Under the pieces are notes generated by a model, which saw nothing but the letters and a program-made list of their open reading frames with translations, was not told the DNA's origin and searched no databases. 64,000 bases of DNA from contig NOKP01000029.1 in NCBI GenBank assembly GCA_002682825.1, forward strand, positions 62,001 to 126,000. Reading direction: 5' to 3'. This stretch comes from Neonectria sp. B-13. Taxonomy: Eukaryota; Ascomycota; Sordariomycetes; Hypocreales; Nectriaceae. Position numbers and translations under genes: made by a program. Every line of letters starts with the position of its first letter. Position 1 is the stretch's first letter. Of the stretch, positions 1 to 10,372 are shown one piece after another.

Positions 1-210
1 GGACGGCGAGGGGTGGAGGATACTCACTGAGAACAGCATCGAAGGCATAGTGTGTCAACCGTCCAACCTTTGACCACAATCCCAGTGTCAGTAGGTCGAG
101 GAGCTGCGAAAGAGTCTTAGACGGGCTGGGCCAGACGGCGAGCTCGACGGGCGGAGCGGAGCTCGGGAAGGCTGAAAGCGGCTAAAGGAAAGGGAACCAC
201 TTACGACCAT
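1..210 (-). CDS. atg44: Mitofissin/Atg44-type DUF1748 protein, 5' end only
   Basis: Partial gene cut by the left edge. The ATG is at 210-208; the first coding exon is only two codons (205-210) and ends at a GTAAGT donor. The intron spans 69-204 and exon 2 is 28-68, followed by a GTGAGT donor whose intron leaves the window. The spliced start reads MVVGRLTHYAFDAVL, which matches the N-terminus I know for the short DUF1748 family (a basic start followed by an LTHYxFDxVL-like segment). That family includes Atg44, a small mitochondrial intermembrane-space protein that drives membrane fission and is needed for mitophagy. Only 15 residues are visible, so the call rests on a strong short motif plus clean splice sites. 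The rest of the protein, about 50 more residues in this family, should lie to the left of the window. Confidence 0.72.
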
Positions 211-2336
211 GGTGACTGCTTCTGGCGCAGGAGAATGATTGGATTGAGGCTATCGGTTTTGGTCGACAAGAGGAGCAGGTATGCAAGATATAGCGTGTGA
301 GCGAAGTGGCAGTTGGCGTTGGAGTGGGAGGTTGAGTCTTGAGACTCGAATGGAGAGGCTGGAGATGGAGTCAGCCAGGCGCCTTCGTCATGCGACCGCC
401 GTTTGAGAAGCGGGTGATGTGGGTCCCGGGCTCCCGGCGCCGAAGCTCCGGGGCGTTGGCTGGGTGACCCAGTGACGGCTCACGTGTCGCGCAGCGGAAA
501 GAATCACGTGACTGAAGCTACTGTTGTAGCATGTGACAGCTAGGAGAGTGCAAGCTTGAGCTTCGACAGCACTGGCAGCCATCCATCTCTCAAGGGACCG
601 ACATTGACCCGAGGAGCGAAATAAGCTAGATCAAAACAGGATAGAGGGGTCAAGTGGGGTGGCGCGGCGAGGATGTTGAACTTGTGGCTGGGTGGCGCCT
701 ACAGAACTGCAGTGCATGATGTATCAATCGTCTTGCGTTGGGGTTCAAGTATGCAGCTGTGCTTGGGTAAGGACGAGGCCTGTAATCCAAATCCTTCGGC
801 CGAGCGACTAGTCTAACGTATTGCTCGACTCGCTGATACACTACATCAGGAGATAGGGGGAAATGGTTGAGGGATAATCATGACACAGAACAGACGCGGG
901 GAGCAGGAGCAAAAAATATTCCAGACAACGGAAGGATAAAGCGCCGAGTCTTGTCCAGACAAGGCGAAAGAAAGAGCAAAATGCCTCACGGACCGTCGCC
1001 CCCATTTCTCCTACATGATACAGTCCGTATTACCCTAACGGATCGTGTTATCGATATCTCTGTGAGTCGGGCAGAATGCCGTCACCCAATACGGTGAGCT
1101 GTATTTGTCCCTCACTTCCTTGCCCAACCTACCTAGACCTAGGTGAGGGGTTGTTGGCGTTTGGTGAGTTTTTGTTGGAGATGGATGTCGGTCAGCGGAA
1201 AAGTCAGCCACCACGCCAAGCCATTGTGGCCAGTGGATGTGAGTGAGAATCGCCCAGGGGTCTGTTCTGGAGCTGCGGTCTCGCGATTTGCGGGGAATAA
1301 ATGTCCTTGACTCGGTGTAATCTGTGGTCTTTCGGGCCGGCATAAGTTAGCAGAGAGAGCAGGCGAGAATAAGAGAAAAAGTTGCCCACTATCGTATCTG
1401 CCAATCAAAGAGAAGCTCGAATCGGCCCTGACTTTCTGGTTCGCATCCATCATTCCATCAACATACCTGGTTATCCGTATATCATCATGATGCTTTACAT
1501 CAGCTGGGGAGGCAGGTAGATAGGCCGTACAGAGTGCTGCGAAAATAGCAACGTCCGTCATAGATAAACGCGCTAATGGCTCTGCCAAGTGCGACATCTA
1601 CGTCTATCCTCCTCTTACATCTAGCCAACTGTCAAACAAACCCCCAACCATGTTAGCGACTCGGCGGCACGATGCGTGTCTGGGGGAATGATTGGATCCG
1701 CCCTAATCGGTCCTTGGGCTGACTGAGGCGGGCGGGCAGAGAGGTGCATGCCATGCCTTGATCAAACACGGCGGCGTATTGCGTCTATGTGTAATGATGG
1801 CCCCCCCCCTGAGTCCGCGTGTTACCAGTCGTTGGCTCCAGTGGCTGGGCCAGGAAGCTTAGAACTTTGGAAGCAAGGTACCCGGGCGTTTAGTATGTAC
1901 GCGTGCAGCAGAACCACAGCAGGACCGGACAACGATGGGCGAACAGATAAGAGGGAAGCCAGCGGTGGCAGCCAACGTGGACTTGTCATCGAAACACGAG
2001 GAGGCGGTGGACAGTGGTGGGCACTGGGCACTGTTGGGCAATGAATGGTGTGCATTCTCTGTGCGTGGCATTGACGTCGGCATCCCCGCACCCACTTTAG
2101 ACATTGGATGAGAAAGAAAAAAACACTGGACTGCACAGTGGTTCGTCGGTAGAAGAGAGAAGATGCAGCTACTGGCGGCTGGTGCAGTAGCGGCAGGAGC
2201 ACTGGGGCGGCCGCATTCATTGGGGCATTCCGCGCCGAAGTGGCCACCTCGCTGCGAGAGAAATAACCCAGAGGCCCCAAAGCAAGGGCACATTTAGGTC
2301 GTTACGGGCTAATGCTGCACCAGTTGCAGTCATAGT

Positions 2337-2379
2337 GGGGGGTGGGGGGGAGAAGAGCTACCCAGCTTGGTAGGGGGGG
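2337..2379 (+). repeat. G-run cluster
   Basis: Runs of 6, 7 and 7 consecutive G occur at 2337-2342, 2344-2350 and 2373-2379. The first two long runs could each supply more than one GGG tract, so the + strand could fold as a G-quadruplex. No function is shown by sequence alone. Confidence 0.6.
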
Positions 2380-2578
2380 AGAGCTTCACGGCGGGCTCTA
2401 CGGATTAGTTACAGACTACGTTGTAGCCTTTGGCTAGCTGGCTCTTCCTTGACCTCTCCATTCATTACCTATTACATACTACTGCGATTACGAACGCGAG
2501 GGCTTGAGGAGGTAATCGGAGGCGCTGATGTTTTATCACGGCGCTTAGCTTGGCCTGGGAGTAACGTAGGAAGCAGCG

Positions 2579-2640
2579 AGGGAGGGAAGAGGGACAAGCA
2601 GAGAGGGGAGAGGCGAGAGGGGAGAGGAGAGAGTGAAAGG
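2579..2640 (+). repeat. Purine-rich GA tract
   Basis: About 60 bases are almost entirely A and G, made of GAGAGGGGAGAG-like units. It is a simple low-complexity tract in the pyruvate kinase upstream region. Confidence 0.6.
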
Positions 2641-3100
2641 CTTGTGTTCGTACGAAGTACCAAGAGACAAGAACCTTCTGATCACAACTGAGGCAGGCTG
2701 GCAGGCTGCATGAAATGAGTCTCTGAGAGCAGCAACTGGCATGGAATGGAAGAGCGGGGGCTGACGTTGCTAGGAGAAAGCCACCGTAGTACCGACTGCC
2801 TGACGGCTTGGATCGAATCGTCAGCCCGTGTGAGAATGGAGCACACTCTGGGCGCTTCTCTTCCGTTGAGGATGGAGAGCCTCCCGAGTCCGGAGGAGGC
2901 GGACTGGCAAATCTCCGTGCGTGCTACCGTTACGTGCCTCCCCAACTTAGTCCCCGAGTCCCCAAATGCCCCATCCACATCCCGTCCGCTCTACGGATAG
3001 ATACTTTTGTGATGGCAAGGCGGGCAGGTAGCCGCTACCTTGGCTCCTTCCCCATCCAAGTAGGTACGTAGTCGGCGTAGTCTGTGAAAAAAACGAGGCG

Positions 3101-3130
3101 AGGTGAGGGGAGGTGAGGGGAGGTGCGAGG
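3101..3130 (+). repeat. Three 10-bp tandem units with AGGGG (STRE-like) cores
   Basis: Two identical units AGGTGAGGGG (3101-3110, 3111-3120) are followed by a diverged third, AGGTGCGAGG. Each perfect unit contains AGGGG, the core of the stress-response element bound by Msn2/Msn4-type zinc-finger proteins. They lie just upstream of the pyrimidine tract before pyruvate kinase, so a promoter role is plausible but inferred. Confidence 0.5.
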
Positions 3131-3169
3131 GAGGCTGCCTCTTGCTTGGCCTTTTTATCTTGCCCATCA

Positions 3170-3312
3170 CCACCACAACCACCAACCTTTTTTCTTCTCC
3201 TCCTCCTCTTCATCTTCCATTCTCCTCCACATTCACCTCCGCCCGATCTTTCCTCCCTTACTTACCTCCTGGTTCTCCCTTGAGCCCCTTTTCCTTCTTG
3301 CCTCCTGAGCAT
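3170..3312 (+). promoter_or_regulatory. Pyrimidine-rich promoter tract of pyruvate kinase
   Basis: About 140 bases on the + strand are dominated by C and T, just after a TTTTTATC stretch near 3150. CT-rich blocks next to the transcription start are common in strongly expressed genes of filamentous fungi, including glycolytic genes. The coding start is 800 bp further on. A GTAAGT donor at 3456 with a CACTGAC branch-like site near 3605 and a TTTGCCAG acceptor ending at 3670 could mark a leader intron of about 215 nt, which is inference only. Confidence 0.45.
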
Positions 3313-4109
3313 CGTTGCTACGTATTGCCACATTCACCGTCCGTTGTTGCCTCGGATTTGTTCCAGGGAGTGCACGTTCCGCACCGTCTCTGACCACCTC
3401 ATCCGCCTTTTATTACATCGTACGGTGCACCACTCGTACAACGAAACAGACACCTGTAAGTTGCCTGTGCCCTGCATCGACTCAGAGATGGCGTGTCTTT
3501 GGCGCCGCGAGCGACCGACCCGACTTTCTGGCTGTGGCCCCGGCCGTGGACTCGGCCGTAGTGCCTTTGCAAGAAAGTCTTGGTTTTTGGTTTCCTTCTC
3601 CGGCTTCACTGACTCTGCCCTCTGATTTCCGATGGTCATCGTGTTTTGCCTTTCTCTGGCTGTTTGCCAGTTATCCCATTACCAGCTTGTCATCTCGTCG
3701 TCTTGCCGTCCGTCGTTCGCTTTCTTGCGCCCAAGCAGCATTCAAGCCCAGAAGCAGCTCGCACGCTCCTCCATGCCTACCGCGCCCCAAAAAAAACCCA
3801 CCGCATCTCATCCCACCACGTCACATCACATCACACCCATGGCGCCTCATCATGCCGGCCCATGGTGCCCCCATGTCCCTACTGGTTGCCCCCCGGGCCT
3901 GCATTGCTTCTGCGTCCATCGCTCAAGCCTTACACCTGGCCTCTGCTTGCCTCGCACCAAGCATCATACAATATATATCAATTGCATTTCCCACTACCTC
4001 TCCAGAATCCCCTCCTTCTATCCTCCCATCCTCAGCTCCTCTGCTGATAACGCCCCCCGCCAACTGAAATCATCCCGCCCAAGATTCATCTACTAATTAC
4101 TCGCCCATC

Positions 4110-5805
4110 ATGGCTAGACCTTCTCACAAGCGTGCCCAGAGCATCATGACCGCCACCACCCAGGACCACCTCGAGTTCGGCGGCAAAATCTCGTGGCTTG
4201 CCTCCCTCAACACCGCCTACCGACCCTCGCGAAACTACCGCCGCTCCTCCATCATCTGCACTATTGGCCCCAAGACCAACTCGGTCGAGGCCATCAACCG
4301 TCTGCGTGATGCCGGTCTCAACGTTGTCCGCATGAACTTCTCCCACGGCTCGTACGAGTACCACAAGTCCGTCATTGAGAACGCCCGCGCCGCCGTCGAG
4401 GCCCAGCCCGGTCGCCATGTCGCCATTGCCCTTGACACCAAGGGCCCCGAGATCCGAACTGGAAACACCCCCAACGATGAGGATATTCCCATCGCTGTCG
4501 GCACCATCATGAACATTACCACTGATGAGGCCTACGCCACTTCGTGTGGCACTGAGAACATGTTAGTTGCGCCACCCCGCACATTCTCGCGCCCTCCGAT
4601 AAGCCCCTCCTCGCTAACGCACAATCCCCCCACGCAGGTACGTAGACTACAAGAACATCACCAAGGTCATTGAGCCCGGCCGTGTCATCTACGTCGACGA
4701 CGGCGTCCTTGCCTTTGATGTCCTGAGCATCAAGGACGATCAGACCGTTGAGGTCCAGGCCCGAAACAACGGCTTCATCTCCTCCAAGAAGGGTGTCAAC
4801 CTGCCCAACACCGATGTCGACCTGCCCGCCCTGTCCGAGAAGGACAAGGCCGATCTCAGGTTCGGTGTCGAGAACAATGTTGACATGGTCTTTGCCTCCT
4901 TCATCCGCCGAGCCCAGGATATCCGAGACATCCGTGAGGTTCTCGGTGACGAGGGCAAGCAGATCCAGATCATTGCCAAGATCGAGAACCGACAGGGTCT
5001 CAACAACTTCAAGGAGATTCTTGAGGAGACTGACGGTGTCATGGTGGCCCGTGGTGATCTCGGTATTGAGATTCCCGCCGCCGAGGTGTTCGCCGCCCAG
5101 AAGAAGCTCATCGCCATGTGCAATATCGCCGGCAAGCCCGTCATTTGCGCCACCCAGATGCTCGAATCCATGATCAAGAACCCCCGCCCCACCCGTGCCG
5201 AGATCAGCGATGTCGGTAACGCCATCACCGATGGTGCCGATTGTGTGATGCTTTCAGGCGAGACGGCCAAGGGTAGCTACCCTAACGAGGCCGTTCACGA
5301 GATGCACGAGGCCTGCCTTAAGGCCGAGAACACTATCCCTTACGTCTCTCATTTCGAGGAGATGTGCACCCTGGTCAAGCGCCCCGTCAGCACCGTCGAG
5401 TCTTGTGCCATGGCTGCTGTGCGTGCGTCGCTCGATCTTGGTGCCGGTGGCATCATTGTGTTGTCGACGTCGGGCGAGTCGGCTCGCATGCTGTCCAAGT
5501 ACCGCCCCGTGTGCCCCATCTTCATGGTGACTCGAAACGCGACGACTTCTCGATTCGGTCACTTGTACCGTGGCGTGTACCCCTTCGAGTTCCCTGAGGC
5601 CAAGCCCGACTTCTCCCAGGTCAACTGGCAGGAGGATGTTGACAAGCGCATCAAGTGGGCTGTCAACAACGCTCTGCGCCTGAAGGTCCTCACTGCTGGC
5701 GACACCGTCGTGGTCGTTCAGGGCTGGAAGGGTGGCATGGGCAACACCAACACCCTGCGTATTGTCAAGGCTGACCCCGAGCACTTGGGCATTGGACAGC
5801 TGTAG
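4110..5805 (+). CDS. pki1: Pyruvate kinase
   Basis: Cytosolic glycolytic enzyme converting phosphoenolpyruvate and ADP to pyruvate and ATP. Exons are 4110-4561 and 4638-5805; the 76-nt intron has a GTTAGT donor and CGCAG acceptor and rejoins the frame as NMYVDYKN. The product is 539 aa, slightly longer than the usual fungal 525-530. Translation could instead start at the second ATG (Met13), which would give 527 aa. Visible family marks are the N-terminal ICTIGPKT and [11 protein letters not shown], the substrate segment TKGPEIRTG, the [10 protein letters not shown] segment near residue 263, [12 protein letters not shown], and the signature around [10 protein letters not shown] with the potassium/PEP-binding surroundings. 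C-terminal [11 protein letters not shown] fits the fructose-1,6-bisphosphate-binding region of regulated fungal enzymes. No truncation is seen. The leader contains several upstream ATGs unless it is spliced. Confidence 0.97.
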
Positions 5806-6184
5806 ATGGGTCAAGGCCCACTGGACAGAGCAAGACAGGGAAATGGTTTCTTAATACACAAGTAATGATAGACAAGGGTTACGGGTTGCTTCAGGGTTAG
5901 GTACTGGGTTTTCGAGTTCTCAATCACGACGGTACAATTGAGCTAGGGGGGAAACAGACTCCTATCAACTGAATAGCATACATTTTGCCTACTTTACGTG
6001 TTTGCTGTGACAGTGACGATACAATTTGAATTGTTTTGGACGGGCCAGTCGAAGGCTGACGGAATGAGGAGCTTGGCTTCAAGCGAACATAATACATGCG
6101 AACAGGGCGGAAGCATCCGGACAGCTGTGTGGATATGTTCATGCACCCACGCAACCCATTCGAGATGGCCATCAACGTGGGCAT

Positions 6185-6206
6185 ATGGCATGGCATGGCA
6201 TGGCAT
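6185..6206 (+). repeat. ATGGC pentanucleotide microsatellite
   Basis: Four perfect ATGGC units plus two bases. Confidence 0.8.
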
Positions 6207-6569
6207 AACGCCAGCAAGGATGGTGCATACGTACCCACCGGGTAGAGGGAAGGGCTCCCGGAAGATAGGGACAGACGCAGGAGGTTTGCTTTTTACGAGA
6301 TTTAGAGATGCTCGAGCTCCTGGCCTTGCGGATAGACGATGGGTGAGGGTTCTTTAGCTGCGTGGGTCCATGGCATGATGGTGTTTTGAGACAAGTGGAC
6401 TGATGACAAAAGGGGGAAGATCGAAAGATGCAGAAACCAGATTGGAGAGAGATTGGAGAGGCCTCGAGAATCGTGGATCATGGCATGATGACTGGATGAG
6501 ACGAGACAGGGCGATCTGGGATTCCAACCCTTGCAGGGCTCTGTCTGGGAACACGGGCGGGTATCTCCA

Positions 6570-6605
6570 CGGGCCTTGTCGCGGGCCTTGTCACGGGCCT
6601 TCCCG
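6570..6605 (+). repeat. Three 12-bp tandem units (CGGGCCTTGTCR)
   Basis: Two near-identical copies (6570-6581, 6582-6593) and a third diverged in its last half (6594-6605). It lies in a gap and no coding frame explains it. Confidence 0.75.
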
Positions 6606-7426
6606 CGGCAGAGCTGAACACTAGTTTGAACTAGATAATCTGACGTCTATTGTTCTGGTCAGGCCACTTGTGTGTTCAGCGCGTGTCGAAAGAGGAAGAA
6701 AACAACTCAACGGGCGACCGGAGACAGACACAGGTCAAGTCAGCCGCGGCGAAGCGTACCGCGGCTTGATGGATGAAAGGGAGGAACACGTACAAGGAAG
6801 TGCGGAGATCCGAAAGAAGTGGTCTCGAAGCTGGGGAAGTTGGGATGTTTTGGGCGCCATCTGGGGTGACGGCGACGTCACTGTCGGCTCGTCGCCTGAG
6901 ATGTTGAGCGTTTGTCATTTGCTCGCTTCGAGGGGACTTTGGGGTTTCATGGTTACAAGTCACCGGTACGGGTTTCTCAAATACTGTGGGAAGTATACTT
7001 TGTGGTGCTGCAGCGTGTCTGTATATCGTAGTTGAGATGCTGAAGGGTAAGTTCCATCCCAGACTGTCGGCTTCTGGCTCTCTTTCTTACTCTCAAACGC
7101 TAGGCTGTCTCTCTCTCCTTCATATCTGTCGTTCTCGCTAAGCCAATCTCTCCCAGTCGTTGTTGTTCTCTCTCTATTGTTCTCTGTCTCCAAAATTGTT
7201 GGTTGAGACCAAGAACATGCCTCTGTATTCCTGTATTCCACAGGACAGTCTCCGGCAACGATGGCACCGAAAACACTATAAGATACACTCTCTCCAAATA
7301 CTTCTCTTCCCCAAACTCCTCACACCAACTCAACACAATACATCACAACCCATCAACAGGTACACACCCACAATCCTCATCTTCCTCCCTTCTCCCGATT
7401 TTATTCTACTCTTTCTAACACACATC

Positions 7427-7741
7427 ATGTGCGTAGAGCCTCGCGTCACCTTCGGCTGTGGATGCCAAAAGCCACGCCAGCCCGCGGAATTCGATCTGGC
7501 CTCTGACCCCAATCTCCGTGTCTACGAGGGTTGTATCATTGTCAAACCGTGCCAGGCAGCAATCTACAACAATGGCCCCTGCCACGAGACCATCAATACC
7601 GCACACCCGACATTGTCGACAGAGGCCAAGGGCATGTGTATTGACTGCGTGGTCGAGTGGTTGTCACCCTGGCGACCCGTACAAGTCAAGTCCGCGAAGA
7701 AGTCCCGGATGTCTTTGTTCAAGAAGCACAAGAAAGATTAG
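7427..7741 (+). CDS. Small Cys-rich protein of unknown function (MCxxx..FxCGC type)
   Basis: A 104-aa frame starting MCVEPRVTFGCGCQ. Short fungal proteins that begin with Met-Cys and carry an early aromatic-x-CGC motif are common and uncharacterised, which supports this start over upstream frames. Cysteines recur (GCGC, VKPC, GPCHE, MCIDC), suggesting metal binding or a compact fold; no signal peptide is visible, so it is probably intracellular. The frame ends KHKKD then TAG (7739-7741), but the same frame continues for 43 sense codons to a TAA at 7871-7873 with coding-like content (for example DYNFNAEYDDGYGLNG). The annotated end may therefore be a nonsense change, a readthrough stop, or the 3' edge of an unrecognised in-frame intron (a GT at 7679 would give 63 nt, but no good branch site is seen). 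Function unknown. Confidence 0.55.
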   Translation: MCVEPRVTFGCGCQKPRQPAEFDLASDPNLRVYEGCIIVKPCQAAIYNNGPCHETINTAHPTLSTEAKGMCIDCVVEWLSPWRPVQVKSAKKSRMSLFKKHKKD

Positions 7742-7873
7742 AAGTCCAAGTGCGACTACAACTTCAACGCTGAATACGACGACGGCTATGGCCTCAACGG
7801 CCAGAAGCGACACGGCGCCCTCTGTCGTTTAGCTGATAGAATCATCCCCAAAGGTAAGGCCAATCAAAACTAA
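7742..7873 (+). other. In-frame coding-like extension after the TAG of the Cys-rich gene
   Basis: It comprises 43 sense codons in the same frame as 7427-7741, ending in TAA. Near its end a GTAAGG (7854), CTAAC (7870) and CTAG (ending 7889) look like a complete but only 36-nt intron, after which the frame would end AYAHF-Lys-stop. That is unusually short for a fungal intron. Interpretation is open. Confidence 0.35.
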
Positions 7874-8268
7874 CCATTGCCACGCCTAGCATACGCACAT
7901 TTCAAGTGAGAGTAGGCTGTGTTTTCTCTTTCATGGGAGGCGCCTTAGGTGGCACATGTATCATGAATAATAGGAATTTGTAGTATGCATTCAAGTGTGT
8001 AGATGATCTTAAACGTAACAAAGTAACTGAAAATCCAACTTGTCTCGTCTTTTTGCAAATGTGATAAAGGGCAGTTTGTCGACAACTCTTAGACTGTCGC
8101 TTCGTTGCTAGATGTCTTGCATAACTTCCTGTGACTAATACCGCTCTGTTCGCTTGTAGCTCCTGTTTTGTACTTCTGTTCTCCAAATGCTTACGCCAGT
8201 TTTTTAATCCAAAGAACACACAAAGCGCCAGAAACGCCGGGAAAGACAGTCACACTCTCGCCTTTACC
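7874..8268. other. Intergenic region between convergent genes
   Basis: About 400 bases between the rightward Cys-rich gene and the leftward transporter. It probably holds their 3' untranslated regions; nothing else is seen. Confidence 0.5.
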
Positions 8269-10372
8269 CTATAGATCCTTAATCTCAAACCTTTTCCTCA
8301 GATACTCGCCATACTTCATAAAGAGCCACGGAGCCGGCAGCAACGCAGCTGCGATGAATCCGAGCAAGCTATTTCCCCAACCCATGCCGAGTTTATCATA
8401 CATGGGAATACCAGCCAGTGGTAGCACAGCGCCCGCGATAGACCTCATGACCGCATTGGCGGCCAGGGCTGAGGCAGCGTAGACGGTGAAGCTGTCCACG
8501 AGGTACATCTGAAGTGACTGTGAACAGTGGCTGTTAGCAGGGGTGAAAATCAACTAGGGTCATGAAGGAGAACGAACCATGAAGATGATGAGATTCCCGA
8601 CGCCTATCACGGAAGTCCCGATAATGGGCGCAATCCAGTGCACCTTGTACTCAGCTGTCCAGCCGTATATGAACAACCCAGCAGGGAGCAAGATGGCACC
8701 GAACCTCAGCGGGGGCAGTCTATACTCGGGCTTCATGCCGCTAACAGTCACAGCTGAGGCTGCGTCGTTAACTTGGGCACCACCAGCCTCTCCCCCATCG
8801 ACTTGTGAAGTTGCAGCCTCACGCGCCTTCTCCTTAGCAGCCATCTTCTTAACATGTCGATCGCTAGAGATGGAAAAGTAAACGACACCAACCATGCTAC
8901 CCACGCCAAGGCCGAGAAAAGTCAAGCCAGCGTTGATGGTGTTGAAGCCGTAGATGCGCATAAACAGAGGCGTGAGGCTGGTGAACATGAGGTACAAGTA
9001 AGCGTAAGCGAGGCCGACGTAGAGACCACATATGATGCAGATGGGGGAGAAGATAAGCATCTTAAAGGGACGCAGAATGCCACGCTTGAAATAGTCGGAT
9101 GGGCTTAGACCGGCGTCGAGTTTGGAACGTAGGTTGGGGTTTCCCGTCTCTTTCTGGAGTCTCTCGGTCTTCCTCTGCAGGATCACGGGGGCGTACGACT
9201 CGCCAGAGAATATGAAGAAGACGATCGAGAGCGTCCCGGAGATGATAGTGAGAATCCAAAAGACCCAGCGCCAGCCTAGCTTGTCAGCGACAATGCCGCC
9301 AACAACCGGGCCAATGATGGGGCCAAGGAGAGGACCGATGGCGAAGCTGGCCATGGCGGCACCACGTTTCTCCTGGACGATCATGTCGGCGATGGTGCCT
9401 CCGCCGTTGGTGATGGGGGCAGAACCGAAGACGCCGCTGAGGAAGCGGAATGCGATGAGGGCGCTGAGTGTTGGGGCTTTGGCACACGCGATAAGGAAAA
9501 CTTACGAGACAGGAGGTTAGTGCTAGTCTTGGAAAAGAGATGGTCCAACTGTGAGGAACTTACCGATGAAGCCAACATTGCAAATATGGTAGACAACCAA
9601 GCGACCATATAGCTCAGACAAGGGAGCAAATATCATGGGTCCAGCAGCAAAACCCAGGACGTAGACGGAGACACAGAACGAGGCGAGGGAGGTGCTCCGG
9701 CTTTCGAACTCGACCATTAGTTCTGGAACGCCGGGGGCAAACATGGCTGTGGGAAGTACAAGTTAGCATGTAAGCTGAATTCGAAGCCATGTTCATCACA
9801 TGGCTAATAGAGCAGCAAGCAGCATATGAGAAGAAGAAAAGGGGTGAAGGATACTCACAGGATGCCAAGGGTGTGACAAAGGTCAAGGAACTGACCAGGA
9901 CACAGTTGAGAACCTTTCTCCAGCGAGCCCAGTTGTAAGGATTTTCAGGGTCATCGTCACTGTCCCACCAAACAATGTCGCTGTCCTGGCTCGAAGTCAC
10001 GTCACCGTCCTCTTCCTCCTCCTCCTCTTCGTCATCGCCGTCGTCCTCATCTCGATTTCCATCTTCGGTGGCATGCTTCTCAAAGTCGTGAATTTCTTTG
10101 CTTCTGCTTTTTGCCAGCTCTCCATGCACTCTTTCCCGATCACCGGCGACGCTGCTATTCCTCCTTGCTCTGCTGCTGGCAATACTGGCTCTTCGCTGGC
10201 GTTCTCCGGCCTCGGTCAGAATGAAGCCGATGTTGCTCGGAATGTCGGCATCGTGGCCCTCGTCAATGGCCTCGCGCGTCTTCTCCTCCCGGGTAGGCTC
10301 TCGCCTCAAACTATGAGATGTCGTTACCTGTTCGTCTTGGTGACCTGACGAGTCAGTACGGTCGTGGGCCAT
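8269..10372 (-). CDS. MFS transporter, DHA1 (drug:H+ antiporter) family
   Basis: Predicted plasma-membrane proton-coupled exporter of small molecules. There are four exons: 9859-10372, 9564-9746, 8578-9500 and 8269-8517; the introns (112, 63 and 60 nt) have GTGAGT, GTAAGT and GTTCGT donors, and the total is 622 aa. Residues 1-160 are a hydrophilic, acidic cytosolic tail with a run of Asp/Glu near residues 115-130. About 12 membrane segments follow, with an [10 protein letters not shown] motif A-like loop and the antiporter motif [14 protein letters not shown] that marks the DHA1 multidrug group. A central cytosolic loop separates the halves ([10 protein letters not shown] and the Lys-rich [13 protein letters not shown]). 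Substrate cannot be told from sequence. The nearest upstream gene on the same strand is a Zn2Cys6 factor 2 kb away, which might control it. Confidence 0.92.

Larger units (their letters stand above)
211..4109. other. Intergenic region, 3.9 kb, between atg44 and pyruvate kinase
   Basis: No supported gene. The reading frames here are short, overlap one another on both strands and lack recognisable domains. The left few hundred bases are the upstream region of the leftward atg44 gene. The right third carries low-complexity purine and pyrimidine tracts (listed separately) that look like the promoter and leader of the strongly expressed pyruvate kinase gene. A CCTACCTAG-type motif typical of the gaps in this window occurs near 1128-1145. 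Confidence 0.6.
5806..7426. other. Intergenic region downstream of pyruvate kinase
   Basis: No supported gene in 1.6 kb. It contains two short tandem repeats (6185-6206 and 6570-6605). The right end, 7300-7426, is a C/A-rich stretch with TTTCTAACACAC near the ATG of the next gene and probably serves as its leader. Confidence 0.55.

Noticed and set aside
1139..1597. 152-codon leftward frame in the first gap
   Set aside because: No domain, random composition, overlapped by other frames of similar size.
7160..7426. Upstream extension of the Cys-rich protein frame
   Set aside because: The added residues look non-coding, and the Met-Cys start with FxCGC fits known fungal small proteins better.
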